Source: a candidate division KSB1 bacterium (GTDB lineage: Bacteria > Zhuqueibacterota > JdFR-76 > DREG01). From it: DNA of 28,931 bases. Location: positions 1 through 28,931 of the forward strand of contig JADFJB010000054.1 in assembly GCA_022566355.1 (NCBI GenBank), in the 5' to 3' direction. The first letter of the stretch is position 1. Each line of letters opens with the position of its first letter. This document shows positions 14,968 through 23,084 of this stretch, piece by piece. The position numbers and the translations under genes were made by a program. The notes under the pieces are model-generated. The model saw only the letters and a program-made list of their open reading frames with translations, searched no databases and was not told the DNA's origin.

Positions 14968-17721
14968 ATGGATAAATTCTCATATATCAATAATGCACAC
15001 CCTGAATATATCGAAGGATTATACAAAGATTACAAAAATAATCCCGCTTCGGTAGATGAAAGTTGGCAGAAATTTTTTGAGGGATTTGAATTTGCTTCAG
15101 CCACCGAATCCAAGATCGCCGAAGCACCGGAATCGGTAAAAAAGGAAATTAAAGTTCTGCGCTTAATTCAAGATTATCGTAGCCGTGGCCATTTCTTTAC
15201 CAAAACCAACCCTGTCCGGGACCGAAGACAGTACTATCCCACACTCGATCCACAAAATTTTGGCTTGGAAGAGTCCGACCTGGATACTGTTTTTGAGGCA
15301 GGGACTGAAATAGGCATTGGTCCGGCTAAATTGGGAGATATCATTCTACACCTGGAGCAAACGTATTGTACCTCAATTGGAGTCGAGTATAGGTTTATCC
15401 GCATTCCGGAAAAACAAAAATGGCTGCAAACCCGAATGGAATCTACCAAGAACACTCCCAATTTTTCTATCGAGGACAAAAAACACATCCTGCGTAAATT
15501 AACTCATGCTGTTCTTTTTGAAAATTTCTTACACACCAAATATCTTGGACAAAAACGATTCGCGCTCTCAGGTGGTGAATCCCTGATCCCGGGGCTTAAT
15601 GCCATTTTTGAAAAAGGCTGTGAGCTTGGTGTGCAAGAATTTGTGATTGGAATGGCGCATCGAGGCAGGTTGAATGTGCTGGCGAATGTTTTAGAAAAAT
15701 CCTATGGGTACATTTTTCGAGAGTTTGAAGGGGACGCCTACGACGATTCCATTTTTGAAGGCGATGTTAAATACCATTTGGGGTATTCCAGTGACATTGA
15801 GTTGAGGAATTGCAAAAAAATGCACTTGAGTTTGGCATCCAATCCATCTCACCTGGAAGCTGTCGACCCTGTAGTAGAGGGTATGGTTCGTGCAAAAATA
15901 GACAAACGTTACAATGGTGATAATAATAAGATTGTGCCGATATTGATCCATGGGGACGCCGCTATAGCATCCCAGGGAGTTGTTTATGAAGTCATTCAAA
16001 TGTCCCTGTTAAAAGGATATCAAACAGGCGGAACGATCCACTTAGTCATTAACAACCAGATTGGATTTACAACCAATTATTTAGATGGTCGATCCAGTAT
16101 TTATTGTACGGACGTAGCCAAGGTTACCCATTCACCTGTTTTTCATGTCAATGCGGATGATGTGGAATCGGTGGTTTTTGCGGTTCAAATGGCAATGGAA
16201 TACCGGCAAAAATTTCACACCGATGTTTTCATTGATCTGCTTGGCTATCGAAAATACGGCCATAATGAAGCCGATGATCCTCGTTTTACTCAACCACATT
16301 TGTATAAAATGATTGCGAAGCATCCCACTCCGAATGATATTTATAGTAAGAAATTAGCTAATAATGGGGAAATCAATGGCGAAGCTGTCGCCATGATAGA
16401 AAAGGATTTTCACGATAAATTAGGCGATTTATTGTCGAAAGCGAAAGACAAGAAAGTTAGACCTGAGATTTCGATATTCGAACAAGATTGGAAAGGTTTT
16501 CGTGATGCAACTGAGGCTGATTTTGAAAATCCTCCCAAAACGGCTGTGGATCATAAAACACTGTTAAGGATAGGGGAAAAGATCTTCACGATTCCTGAGG
16601 ATATGAAAGTACTCAATAAAATCGAAAAAATATACAATGAAAGAAAAGAAAGAATACTAAAAGCGGATAGTTATGATTGGGCATTGGGAGAACTACTTGC
16701 GTATGGGACCCTGGTAAACGAAAATAACCAAATTCGGATAAGCGGCCAGGATTGTGAAAGAGGGACTTTTGCACACCGCCATGCGGTTTTAAAAAGCGAT
16801 GAAATCGAACAGATTTATGTGCCTTTGAACCATATTCAGGAAAATAAGGATCTTTTTAGAATTTACAATTCTCCGCTGTCGGAATATGGTGTTCTCGGTT
16901 TTGAGTTTGGTTATTGCGTGGCTAATCCGCAAGGTCTAACTATTTGGGAGGCCCAGTTTGGCGATTTTGTCAATGGAGCCCAGATTATTATCGATCAGTT
17001 TTTAATTTCGTCTGAAGCTAAATGGAAACGGATGAATGGGCTGGTTTTGTTTCTACCCCATGGATTTGAAGGACAAGGTCCTGAACATTCTTCAGCAAAG
17101 ATGGAAAGATTTTTACAGGCTTGTGCGTATCTGAATATGCAAGTAGTAAACTGCACAACTCCGGCAAACTTTTTTCATGTATTGAGACGACAAATAGCTT
17201 TCCCGTTTCGCATTCCATTGATTTGTATGACTCCCAAGAGTTTGCTGCGCCATCCACTTTGTGTAAGTCCGGTAAAAGATTTCACCCATGGTGGTTTTAA
17301 CTCGGTTATCGATGACGGAAACGTTGATCCCGACAATGTCGAAAAAGTACTCTTTTGCTCCGGTAAGATTTATTACGAACTGTTTGAGCGGCAACAGCAA
17401 GAAAACCGTAAAGATATCGCAATCATTCGTCTGGAGCAGATCTATCCTTTTCCAAAGAAAAGAATGCAAAAGATTGTAGATAAATATGATTCAGCAAAAA
17501 GATTTGTCTGGGTGCAGGAAGAGCCGGAAAATATGGGCGCCTGGTCATTCTTACGCAGCAACTTTACCGCAGTGCGTTTAAATCGGATATCCCGGAAAGC
17601 ACAGGCTACTCCAGCAACCGGATTTCACCGGCACCATGTTAAAGAACAGAATAAAATCCTGGACATTGCATTTGAAAAAGTGACTCAAAAATCCGATAAA
17701 ATTTTTGTAGCTGCAGTTTGA
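14968..17721 (+). CDS. sucA: 2-oxoglutarate dehydrogenase E1 component
   Basis: A 917-residue thiamine-diphosphate E1 subunit that decarboxylates 2-oxoglutarate in the TCA cycle and passes succinyl to E2. The N-terminal domain has the E2-docking segment 'YIEGLYKDYKNNPASVDESW'. Motifs in order: 'GMAHRGRLNVLANV', 'LSLASNPSHLEAVDPVVEG', 'GDAAIASQGVVYE', 'NNQIGFTTN', 'YRKYGHNEADDPRFTQPHLY', then the transketolase-like half with 'GQDCERGTFAHRHAV', 'SEYGVLGFEFGY', 'EAQFGDFVNGAQ' and 'PHGFEGQGPEHSSAKMERF'. Length and order are those of full-size enzymes with no break. It is followed by the E2 gene 39 bases downstream. E3 is not in the window. Confidence 0.97.
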   Translation: MDKFSYINNAHPEYIEGLYKDYKNNPASVDESWQKFFEGFEFASATESKIAEAPESVKKEIKVLRLIQDYRSRGHFFTKTNPVRDRRQYYPTLDPQNFGLEESDLDTVFEAGTEIGIGPAKLGDIILHLEQTYCTSIGVEYRFIRIPEKQKWLQTRMESTKNTPNFSIEDKKHILRKLTHAVLFENFLHTKYLGQKRFALSGGESLIPGLNAIFEKGCELGVQEFVIGMAHRGRLNVLANVLEKSYGYIFREFEGDAYDDSIFEGDVKYHLGYSSDIELRNCKKMHLSLASNPSHLEAVDPVVEGMVRAKIDKRYNGDNNKIVPILIHGDAAIASQGVVYEVIQMSLLKGYQTGGTIHLVINNQIGFTTNYLDGRSSIYCTDVAKVTHSPVFHVNADDVESVVFAVQMAMEYRQKFHTDVFIDLLGYRKYGHNEADDPRFTQPHLYKMIAKHPTPNDIYSKKLANNGEINGEAVAMIEKDFHDKLGDLLSKAKDKKVRPEISIFEQDWKGFRDATEADFENPPKTAVDHKTLLRIGEKIFTIPEDMKVLNKIEKIYNERKERILKADSYDWALGELLAYGTLVNENNQIRISGQDCERGTFAHRHAVLKSDEIEQIYVPLNHIQENKDLFRIYNSPLSEYGVLGFEFGYCVANPQGLTIWEAQFGDFVNGAQIIIDQFLISSEAKWKRMNGLVLFLPHGFEGQGPEHSSAKMERFLQACAYLNMQVVNCTTPANFFHVLRRQIAFPFRIPLICMTPKSLLRHPLCVSPVKDFTHGGFNSVIDDGNVDPDNVEKVLFCSGKIYYELFERQQQENRKDIAIIRLEQIYPFPKKRMQKIVDKYDSAKRFVWVQEEPENMGAWSFLRSNFTAVRLNRISRKAQATPATGFHRHHVKEQNKILDIAFEKVTQKSDKIFVAAV

Positions 17722-17760
17722 TTTTTTGTGTTTGTAAATTCAAATTCTTAGGTTTTAAAA

Positions 17761-18978
17761 ATGTCTTTTGAAATAAAAATACCCGAAATAGGCGAATCGA
17801 TCAACGAAGTTACAATTTCCCGTTGGTTAAAAAATGATGGCGATTATGTTGAAGTCGATGAGCTCATCTGTGAAATCGAGTCAGACAAAGCTACGCTCGA
17901 AATGCCATCTGAAAAAGCGGGGATTTTGAAAATCATTGCCAAAGAAGACGAGACCATCGCAGTCGGCGCAACAATTGCTGAGATTGAAACTTCCGCAAAG
18001 AAGCCAAAGCAAGCGGTTGAAGCTGTTGAGGAAGAGAAAGTCGAGCAATCTCAAAAAGCAATGGAAAAGGGTGCAAAAGTATCACCGGTTGCGGCAAAGA
18101 TCCTGCAAGAAGCCGGTGTATCTATAGAAAATGTAATTGGCTCCGGCAATGGCGGCAAGATCATTAAAGACGACGCATTGGATGCCATCAAACAACGAAA
18201 GGAAATAGCTGATAAATCGACTGATGGCGATATGGAGAAAGAAGCTATTGAAGATATGCCTTCGGTCAAAGCTGGGAGCCGCAATGAAGAAAGGAAGAAA
18301 TTATCTACTTTGCGGAAAACCATTGCCCGTCGTTTAGTCGCAGCCAAAAATGAAACGGCAATGCTCACAACGTTTAATGAGATTGATTTATCGTCAATCA
18401 AACAGATCAGGGTCAATTACAAAGAGATTTTTAAGAAGAAATTTGATATCGGTTTGGGGTTTATGTCATTCTTTACCCGGGCTGCCTGCATCGCTTTAAA
18501 AGAGTGGCCGGCAGTGAATGCTTATATCGAGGATGATGAAATCGTTTATCATGAATTTTGCGATATCGCCATCGCGGTTTCTACGCCCAGGGGGTTGGTG
18601 GTTCCAGTCATTAGGAATGCGGAAGGCTTGCCTTTAGTAGAAATTGAAAGGAAAATCGCTAGTTTGGCCGAAAGAGCCCGTGACAATAAACTCTCGATCG
18701 AAGAGATGACCGGGGGAACATTTACCATTACCAATGGCGGCGTATTTGGCTCTTTGATGTCGACGCCGATCATTAATGCACCGCAATCTGCGATCCTGGG
18801 CATGCACAAAATTATGGATCGACCCATGGCGATTGATGGCGAAGTGGTCATTCGACCGATGATGTATGTCGCCCTATCCTACGATCATCGCATTATTGAC
18901 GGCAGGGAGTCAGTTGGATTTCTTGTCCGCATTAAAGAATTGCTGGAAGATCCCCATCGTATGTTGCTTGAGGTTTGA
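17761..18978 (+). CDS. sucB: 2-oxoglutarate dehydrogenase E2 (dihydrolipoyl succinyltransferase)
   Basis: A 405-residue E2 core subunit that moves succinyl from the lipoyl arm to CoA. Residues 1-77 form one lipoyl domain, with the lipoylated Lys43 in '[10 protein letters not shown]'. A charged Glu/Lys linker follows, then the peripheral subunit-binding domain at about 106-141 ('[20 protein letters not shown]', '[10 protein letters not shown]'). The acyltransferase domain fills the rest and ends with catalytic '[12 protein letters not shown]' (His376, Asp380). All catalytic features are intact. The gene follows sucA directly and they should share a transcript. Confidence 0.96.
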   Translation: MSFEIKIPEIGESINEVTISRWLKNDGDYVEVDELICEIESDKATLEMPSEKAGILKIIAKEDETIAVGATIAEIETSAKKPKQAVEAVEEEKVEQSQKAMEKGAKVSPVAAKILQEAGVSIENVIGSGNGGKIIKDDALDAIKQRKEIADKSTDGDMEKEAIEDMPSVKAGSRNEERKKLSTLRKTIARRLVAAKNETAMLTTFNEIDLSSIKQIRVNYKEIFKKKFDIGLGFMSFFTRAACIALKEWPAVNAYIEDDEIVYHEFCDIAIAVSTPRGLVVPVIRNAEGLPLVEIERKIASLAERARDNKLSIEEMTGGTFTITNGGVFGSLMSTPIINAPQSAILGMHKIMDRPMAIDGEVVIRPMMYVALSYDHRIIDGRESVGFLVRIKELLEDPHRMLLEV

Positions 18979-19016
18979 TTTTTTTACAAGGACTTTTAAA
19001 AACTCCAAAAACTGTC

Positions 19017-19041
19017 ACCCCCGAATGCTGCTATCGGGGGT
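19017..19041. repeat. GC-rich 8-bp stem hairpin after sucB
   Basis: ACCCCCGA and TCGGGGGT are perfect complements around a 9-base loop, 38 bases after the sucB stop. The position suits a terminator, but no T-run follows on either strand, so it may be a factor-dependent stop, an mRNA-stability hairpin or a dispersed palindromic repeat. Confidence 0.5.
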
Positions 19042-19093
19042 CTTGTTGCGAAATCGAACCTGATAATGAAATTCATAAAAAATGGAAATAGCA

Positions 19094-20560
19094 ATGAGAT
19101 ATCTTAAACCTACGTTTTTCTGCTTTTCGATTTTATGTTATTCCTCGTTACTCGCACAACCTCAACTTGAAGTTGCTTTCCCAGATTTGACTACCTTCGC
19201 TCGTCCTGTAGATCTCCAGCATGCAGGCGATGGTTCGAATCGTATTTTCGTTGTAGAGCAGGCCGGTATTATTCATGTTTTTGAAAACAATAGAGAGGCA
19301 GCTACAAAAAATGAATTTTTAAATATCCAAAGCCAGGTTCGTAGGAACGGTAATGAAGAAGGCTTATTGGGTTTGGCATTCCACCCTGATTATGCAAACA
19401 ACGGTTTCTTTTATGTCGATTATTCTGCTTCGAATCCCCGAAGAACAGTGATTGCGAGATTTCAGGTAGATAATTCGGATCCGGATCTTGCTAATCCCAA
19501 CAGTAGATTAGTACTATTGGAAGTCAACCAGCCTTTCAGTAATCACAATGGCGGCCAGATTGCTTTTGGGCCGGATGGATTTCTTTATATTTCGCTCGGC
19601 GACGGCGGATTGGCGAATGATCCGAATGGTAACGGGCAAAACCGCCAAACACTGCTTGGGGCAATTCTGCGTATCGATGTGGACAACCCGGCTGGCGGCA
19701 AGAATTATGGCATTCCCGGTGACAATCCGTTTGCTGGAAATAATCAAGGGTTTCGCGAAGAAATTTATGCTTATGGTTTACGCAATGTTTGGCGCTTTAG
19801 TTTTGATTTTGAAACTGACAGGTTATGGGCTGCAGACGTCGGCCAGGGTGCAAGAGAAGAAATTGACATTATCGAAAATGGCAAAAATTATGGCTGGAAG
19901 ATTATGGAAGGGGCAATCTGTCGACCATCCACTTCTGGATGTAATCAGTCTGGCTTGGAATTGCCAATTTATGATTATTCTCATAGCTTGGGACAATCTG
20001 TAACCGGTGGTTATGTCTACCGTGGACCAGGTGTGCCAGACCTGCAAGGATCGTACATTTATGGTGATTTTGTTACCGGAAGGATTTGGGCGCTTAACTA
20101 CGATGGCACGAACCTAGCGGAAAATACCGAACTTCTTAATACCAGTCTATTTATTTCATCGTTTGGCATCGATCAGAACAACGAGCTTTACATTTGTGCT
20201 TTTGATGGAAGAATTTATCGTTTCAAGCCAACAGTCACTTCGGAAGATTCAAATTCCGAAATTCCATCGCAATTTAGCTTATTGCAGAACTATCCCAATC
20301 CGTTTTCTGCAAATCTTCAGGGCGGTACTACAATAAGCTTTAGTTTGGCTCAAAGTAGTGACGTCTCCATTCAGATCTATAATTTACGGGGAGAATTAGT
20401 CAGAAGATTTTCTCCTGGAATGTTATCAGCCGGTGAGTTTACAGTTTTCTGGAATGGAAAAAACGATCGGGGAAGTCAGGTGGCAGCAGGAATTTACTTT
20501 TATAGGTTGATTGTAGATCATTCAATCAGACACATAAAACGGCTAACCATGCTAAAATAA
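19094..20560 (+). CDS. Secreted PQQ-dependent glucose/sorbosone dehydrogenase-like protein with C-terminal sorting domain
   Basis: The ATG at 19094 is preferred over that at 19082 because GGAAAT precedes it at proper distance. The 488-residue product has a signal peptide ending near 'YSSLLAQ'. A six-bladed propeller of the glucose/sorbosone dehydrogenase family follows: 'LQHAGDGSNRIFVVEQAG', 'NEEGLLGLAFHPDYANNGFF', 'NHNGGQIAFGPDGFLYISLG', 'LRNVWRFSFD', 'VTGGYVYRG'. Such proteins oxidise sugars with PQQ, though many have unknown substrates. The last 90 or so residues are a beta-sandwich sorting domain of type IX secretion or FlgD-like kind ('LLQNYPNPFS', 'GTTISFSL', 'AAGIYFYRL'), implying export to the cell surface or medium. 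Confidence 0.88.
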   Translation: MRYLKPTFFCFSILCYSSLLAQPQLEVAFPDLTTFARPVDLQHAGDGSNRIFVVEQAGIIHVFENNREAATKNEFLNIQSQVRRNGNEEGLLGLAFHPDYANNGFFYVDYSASNPRRTVIARFQVDNSDPDLANPNSRLVLLEVNQPFSNHNGGQIAFGPDGFLYISLGDGGLANDPNGNGQNRQTLLGAILRIDVDNPAGGKNYGIPGDNPFAGNNQGFREEIYAYGLRNVWRFSFDFETDRLWAADVGQGAREEIDIIENGKNYGWKIMEGAICRPSTSGCNQSGLELPIYDYSHSLGQSVTGGYVYRGPGVPDLQGSYIYGDFVTGRIWALNYDGTNLAENTELLNTSLFISSFGIDQNNELYICAFDGRIYRFKPTVTSEDSNSEIPSQFSLLQNYPNPFSANLQGGTTISFSLAQSSDVSIQIYNLRGELVRRFSPGMLSAGEFTVFWNGKNDRGSQVAAGIYFYRLIVDHSIRHIKRLTMLK

Positions 20561-20620
20561 GGTTCTTTAAGGGATAAGTTGGAAAGTACTCTTATTTGAA
20601 GTTTATGTTTTTTGGGGAGC

Positions 20621-20634
20621 GGTTTTATAAAACC
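20621..20634. repeat. Perfect 14-bp palindrome
   Basis: GGTTTTATAAAACC equals its own reverse complement. It lies between the converging dehydrogenase and RelE-type genes. With no T-run it could be a weak bidirectional stop or a protein site. Confidence 0.3.
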
Positions 20635-20691
20635 TGAATAATTATATCGTGCTCCGCAAAGGAAAAGTTGTCTTTAAGAAAAAAGTTGACC

Positions 20692-21059
20692 CTATTTTTG
20701 TTTCACACTCTCAAATTCTACTATTGTACTTCGAATCTGTGCGACTGAAACATCTCCCTGCTCTGTTTTTGAATATATAGTTACTAGGACAATTCTATTT
20801 TTTTTAATGATGTAGTAAATCAACCTGTAACCAGATCGTTTTCCTTTTTCCAAATCAGTATTTCTGACTCGTAATTTGCAAACCGTATATCCAACACTTT
20901 GAATCCGGTCTCCCAAAGTTCGCCCCGATTCTAAATCTTCTATCACTGACTGAATATCTGATTTTATATGTCGATATTTTTTTGAGAGATGCCTTTATTT
21001 CTCTTAAATTCAGGAGTAAACTCTACTTGTCTAATATCAGCTGTATCTTCATTCGGCAT
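20692..21059 (-). pseudogene. RelE/ParE-superfamily toxin, frameshifted by one base
   Basis: From the ATG at 21059 the frame reads 'MPNEDTADIRQVEFTPEFKRN' and stops early. A second frame continues 'LSKKYRHIKSDIQSVIEDLE', 'GYTVCKLRVRNTDLEKGKRS', 'GYRLIYYIIKKNRIVLVTIY' and ends at 20692. Together they make a standard RelE-like ribosome-dependent ribonuclease of 122 residues. Adding one A to the AAA run at 20994-20996 (in 'AATAAAGGC') joins them as 'KRNKRHLSKKYRHI'. As written the toxin is dead; as an indel error it is intact. It overlaps the antitoxin gene by 11 bases, the normal antitoxin-first order. Confidence 0.7.
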
Positions 21060-21267
21060 CTATTCCGTCCCACAGTTCTGAAACCGGTTTCGTTTCTCCT
21101 TTTAATGTTTCCATCCACCCTTGTTTAAAGCTTTCTTCTGCAGATTTCAAGCTTGTACTTTCTCGAAATATACGTATTATTTGCAACAGGTATGGAAGTT
21201 GTTCTTCTGGTGTCTTATCTATTTCTTCTAATACTAACTCATGGTATCTGGAAATGTTAGTAGCCAT
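21049..21267 (-). CDS. Antitoxin partner of the RelE-type toxin
   Basis: A 72-residue protein. Two ATGs are adjacent, and the second (21267) has a better distance to GAGG. 'LPYLLQIIRIFRES' and 'AEESFKQGWMETLKGETKPV' followed by 'SELWDGIDAE' are typical of small acidic antitoxins that precede RelE-like toxins. It ends inside the start of the toxin gene. The toxin it should neutralise is frameshifted in this sequence. Confidence 0.65.
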   Translation of the reverse strand: MATNISRYHELVLEEIDKTPEEQLPYLLQIIRIFRESTSLKSAEESFKQGWMETLKGETKPVSELWDGIDAE

Positions 21268-21420
21268 CATAACCTCATTTTTTTTAACCTACATTAATTC
21301 TGGTTGAAAATCAAATAGAGATTATAAGATTATTGATTCTCAATGTGCCATTTAATGCTCAACCTAGTAGCTCTTAGATCTTTAACTATTAAAAGTAACA
21401 TTCACTATATAACAAAATAG

Positions 21421-21603
21421 CTACTTCCCAGCAAGCATTCCTTTAATTTTTTTCTCTAATTCAGGTCTGAAATGTTTGGCAGCAATATTTTTTAGGCTTG
21501 CCAATTGTTGCTGCCAATAATCTTGCTCTGTTACTCCCGATTTCCAATGGGATTTTGAATCATATACAAAATAAACATCCCGTGGACTAACTTCCGTTTT
21601 CAA
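21421..21603 (-). CDS. Small hypothetical protein, possibly the 3' part of a broken gene
   Basis: A 60-residue frame from a TTG codon, not recognised. The C-terminal half, 'YWQQQLASLKNIAAKHFRPE' and on to 'KIKGMLAGK', looks like an amphipathic helix. The N-terminal half has 'RDVYFVYDSKSHWKSG'. Upstream, in another frame, is a coding-like stretch 'VGKLGYFVYIDANLKKTLAH' that stops exactly where this frame begins. A one-base change would fuse them, so it may be another frameshifted gene. It lies among toxin-antitoxin remnants. Confidence 0.3.
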   Translation of the reverse strand: MKTEVSPRDVYFVYDSKSHWKSGVTEQDYWQQQLASLKNIAAKHFRPELEKKIKGMLAGK

Positions 21604-21767
21604 AATAAAGATGGATGAGCAAGAGTTTTTTTCAGATTGGCATCGATATATACAAAATACCCAAGCTTACCAACTGTCACATTGTGCACTATCGTCTGTG
21701 AAATAAAGCTGCAAAGGTTTCATTTGTCTGATTGTAAAATCATGTTATTATGGTTACTCAGAAAAGA

Positions 21768-22055
21768 TTATTGAATATAGCTATCTAGTGAAATTGTATA
21801 TTGTGGAAACGCTTTTAATACTTTTTTATCCAAAGTAATTAATGGAATGTCAAGATCTTTTGCTAATGCCACAAACTCATAGTCATATGCAGAACATTCT
21901 GATAACTCAGCTAATTTCAAAACATCTAATGAAGTTACATCATATTCATTTTCATTCATCAGGGTTGCTGCTTCATTCATAATTTTTATGGCTTTATCGA
22001 GTTCTAAGCTTTGATTTCGAATATAAAATGCTAAAACATTTCTAAATTCCGTTTC
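21768..22055 (-). pseudogene. VapC-type PIN-domain toxin, C-terminal half only
   Basis: The frame reads 'ETEFRNVLAFYIRNQSLELD', then 'LSECSAYDYEFVALAKDLDI' and 'PLITLDKKVLKAFP', the second half of a VapC PIN ribonuclease with its conserved Ser-Ala-Tyr-Asp and Thr-x-Asp metal-site region. The N-terminal strand with the first catalytic Asp ('VDTN') is missing. Reading back past about 22055 enters the truncated tldE gene, whose TTG at 22076 merely gives a formal start. No VapB antitoxin is present. The toxin should be inactive, left by a deletion or formed by an assembly join. Confidence 0.75.
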
Positions 22056-23047
22056 CCGGGGACGGAGTGGCTTCAACGCCTTTATCTTTTGCCCAAAATC
22101 GAGAATAGAATAGATTCTTTACAACGCCATTTTCTATCCAGTAGGTTTTCTTTCTCGGCCGCCCATCCTGGGTCCATGTCGATGTCGGCACATCCGGATG
22201 AGTCGGGTCCGAATACATGGTTATGCGTTCATCAACTATTTTCTCTCCGAGTTTGGTGCCGCCGCCCTTTTTAGCCATAAAACTCCGGCCTTCATCCGCT
22301 TGTCTTGCATTGAAGCTGAAAATCATATTTTGCAGTAAGCCTATGGAAGCGGCAGGTTCGAGGACCACAGTGTATTTTCCCGGTTCAATTGCTTTTGCAT
22401 CTCTGGACATATCCGCTTTTTCGATCGCAATTTGGGATGCCCTGCCGGTATCGAGTTTATTCACATCATTATAATCTCTTGTGGCATATCCGGATCCGGT
22501 ACCATCTTTGGTTCTAACAGTAATCGAAAAATCAATTCCGGTGGATGCATGATAGGCAAATAGACCAGCAGTGTTGATCATTGCCTGGAAATTCGCACTG
22601 TCCTGCAAAAACCCGGCCGCAATCAAATCTTTTTCCCTGCATGGCTTGATGCTGTTCAGCGCTGCCTGGGCGCGAAATTCAGGATTTATATTTGCGGTGG
22701 ATTCCATAATAAGCTTTGGATTTTAAGTATTGCTGGGGACCCAATACATCGACAAATTCAGGGTTTTCCGGCGCGAGTTTGGCAAGTTCCTCCGACCTTC
22801 TAACTACCTTCTCAACAGAGGCGTCATCGAACTCATTAATCGTTGCTGTTCCCATTTTTTTGCCATAATTGGATTGAACGATTAAGGTAAGATCGCTCTC
22901 TCTCCCGCTGGTTGTCACTGTATTACGGGCATATCGAATATTTCCGCCAACATTACCGTTCACGTTAGACTCAAAGCCGTCGGCTTTCGAGAAGCTCATG
23001 GCTTTTTCAAGAATTGCACGTGCATCGTCTTTTGATAATATTGCCAT
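22056..23047 (-). pseudogene. tldE: TldE/PmbA-like metalloprotease subunit, frameshifted and 3'-truncated
   Basis: The partner of TldD, starting 37 bases after tldD on the same strand. The first frame gives 'MAILSKDDARAILEKAMSFS', 'YARNTVTTSGRESDLTLIV', and after about residue 110 must shift one base at the GG of 22704-22705 to continue 'ESTANINPEFRAQAALNSI'. The second frame keeps typical TldE sequence to 'YSRFWAKDKGVEATPSPG' and then stops. Normal TldE/PmbA continues for roughly another 90 residues. TldE lacks the catalytic motif of TldD but is required for the heterodimer's protease activity. Two separate lesions make this copy non-functional unless both are sequence errors. Confidence 0.8.
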
Positions 23048-23084
23048 AATGTTAAACCCTTAATTTTTTATGATCAATTCTCAA

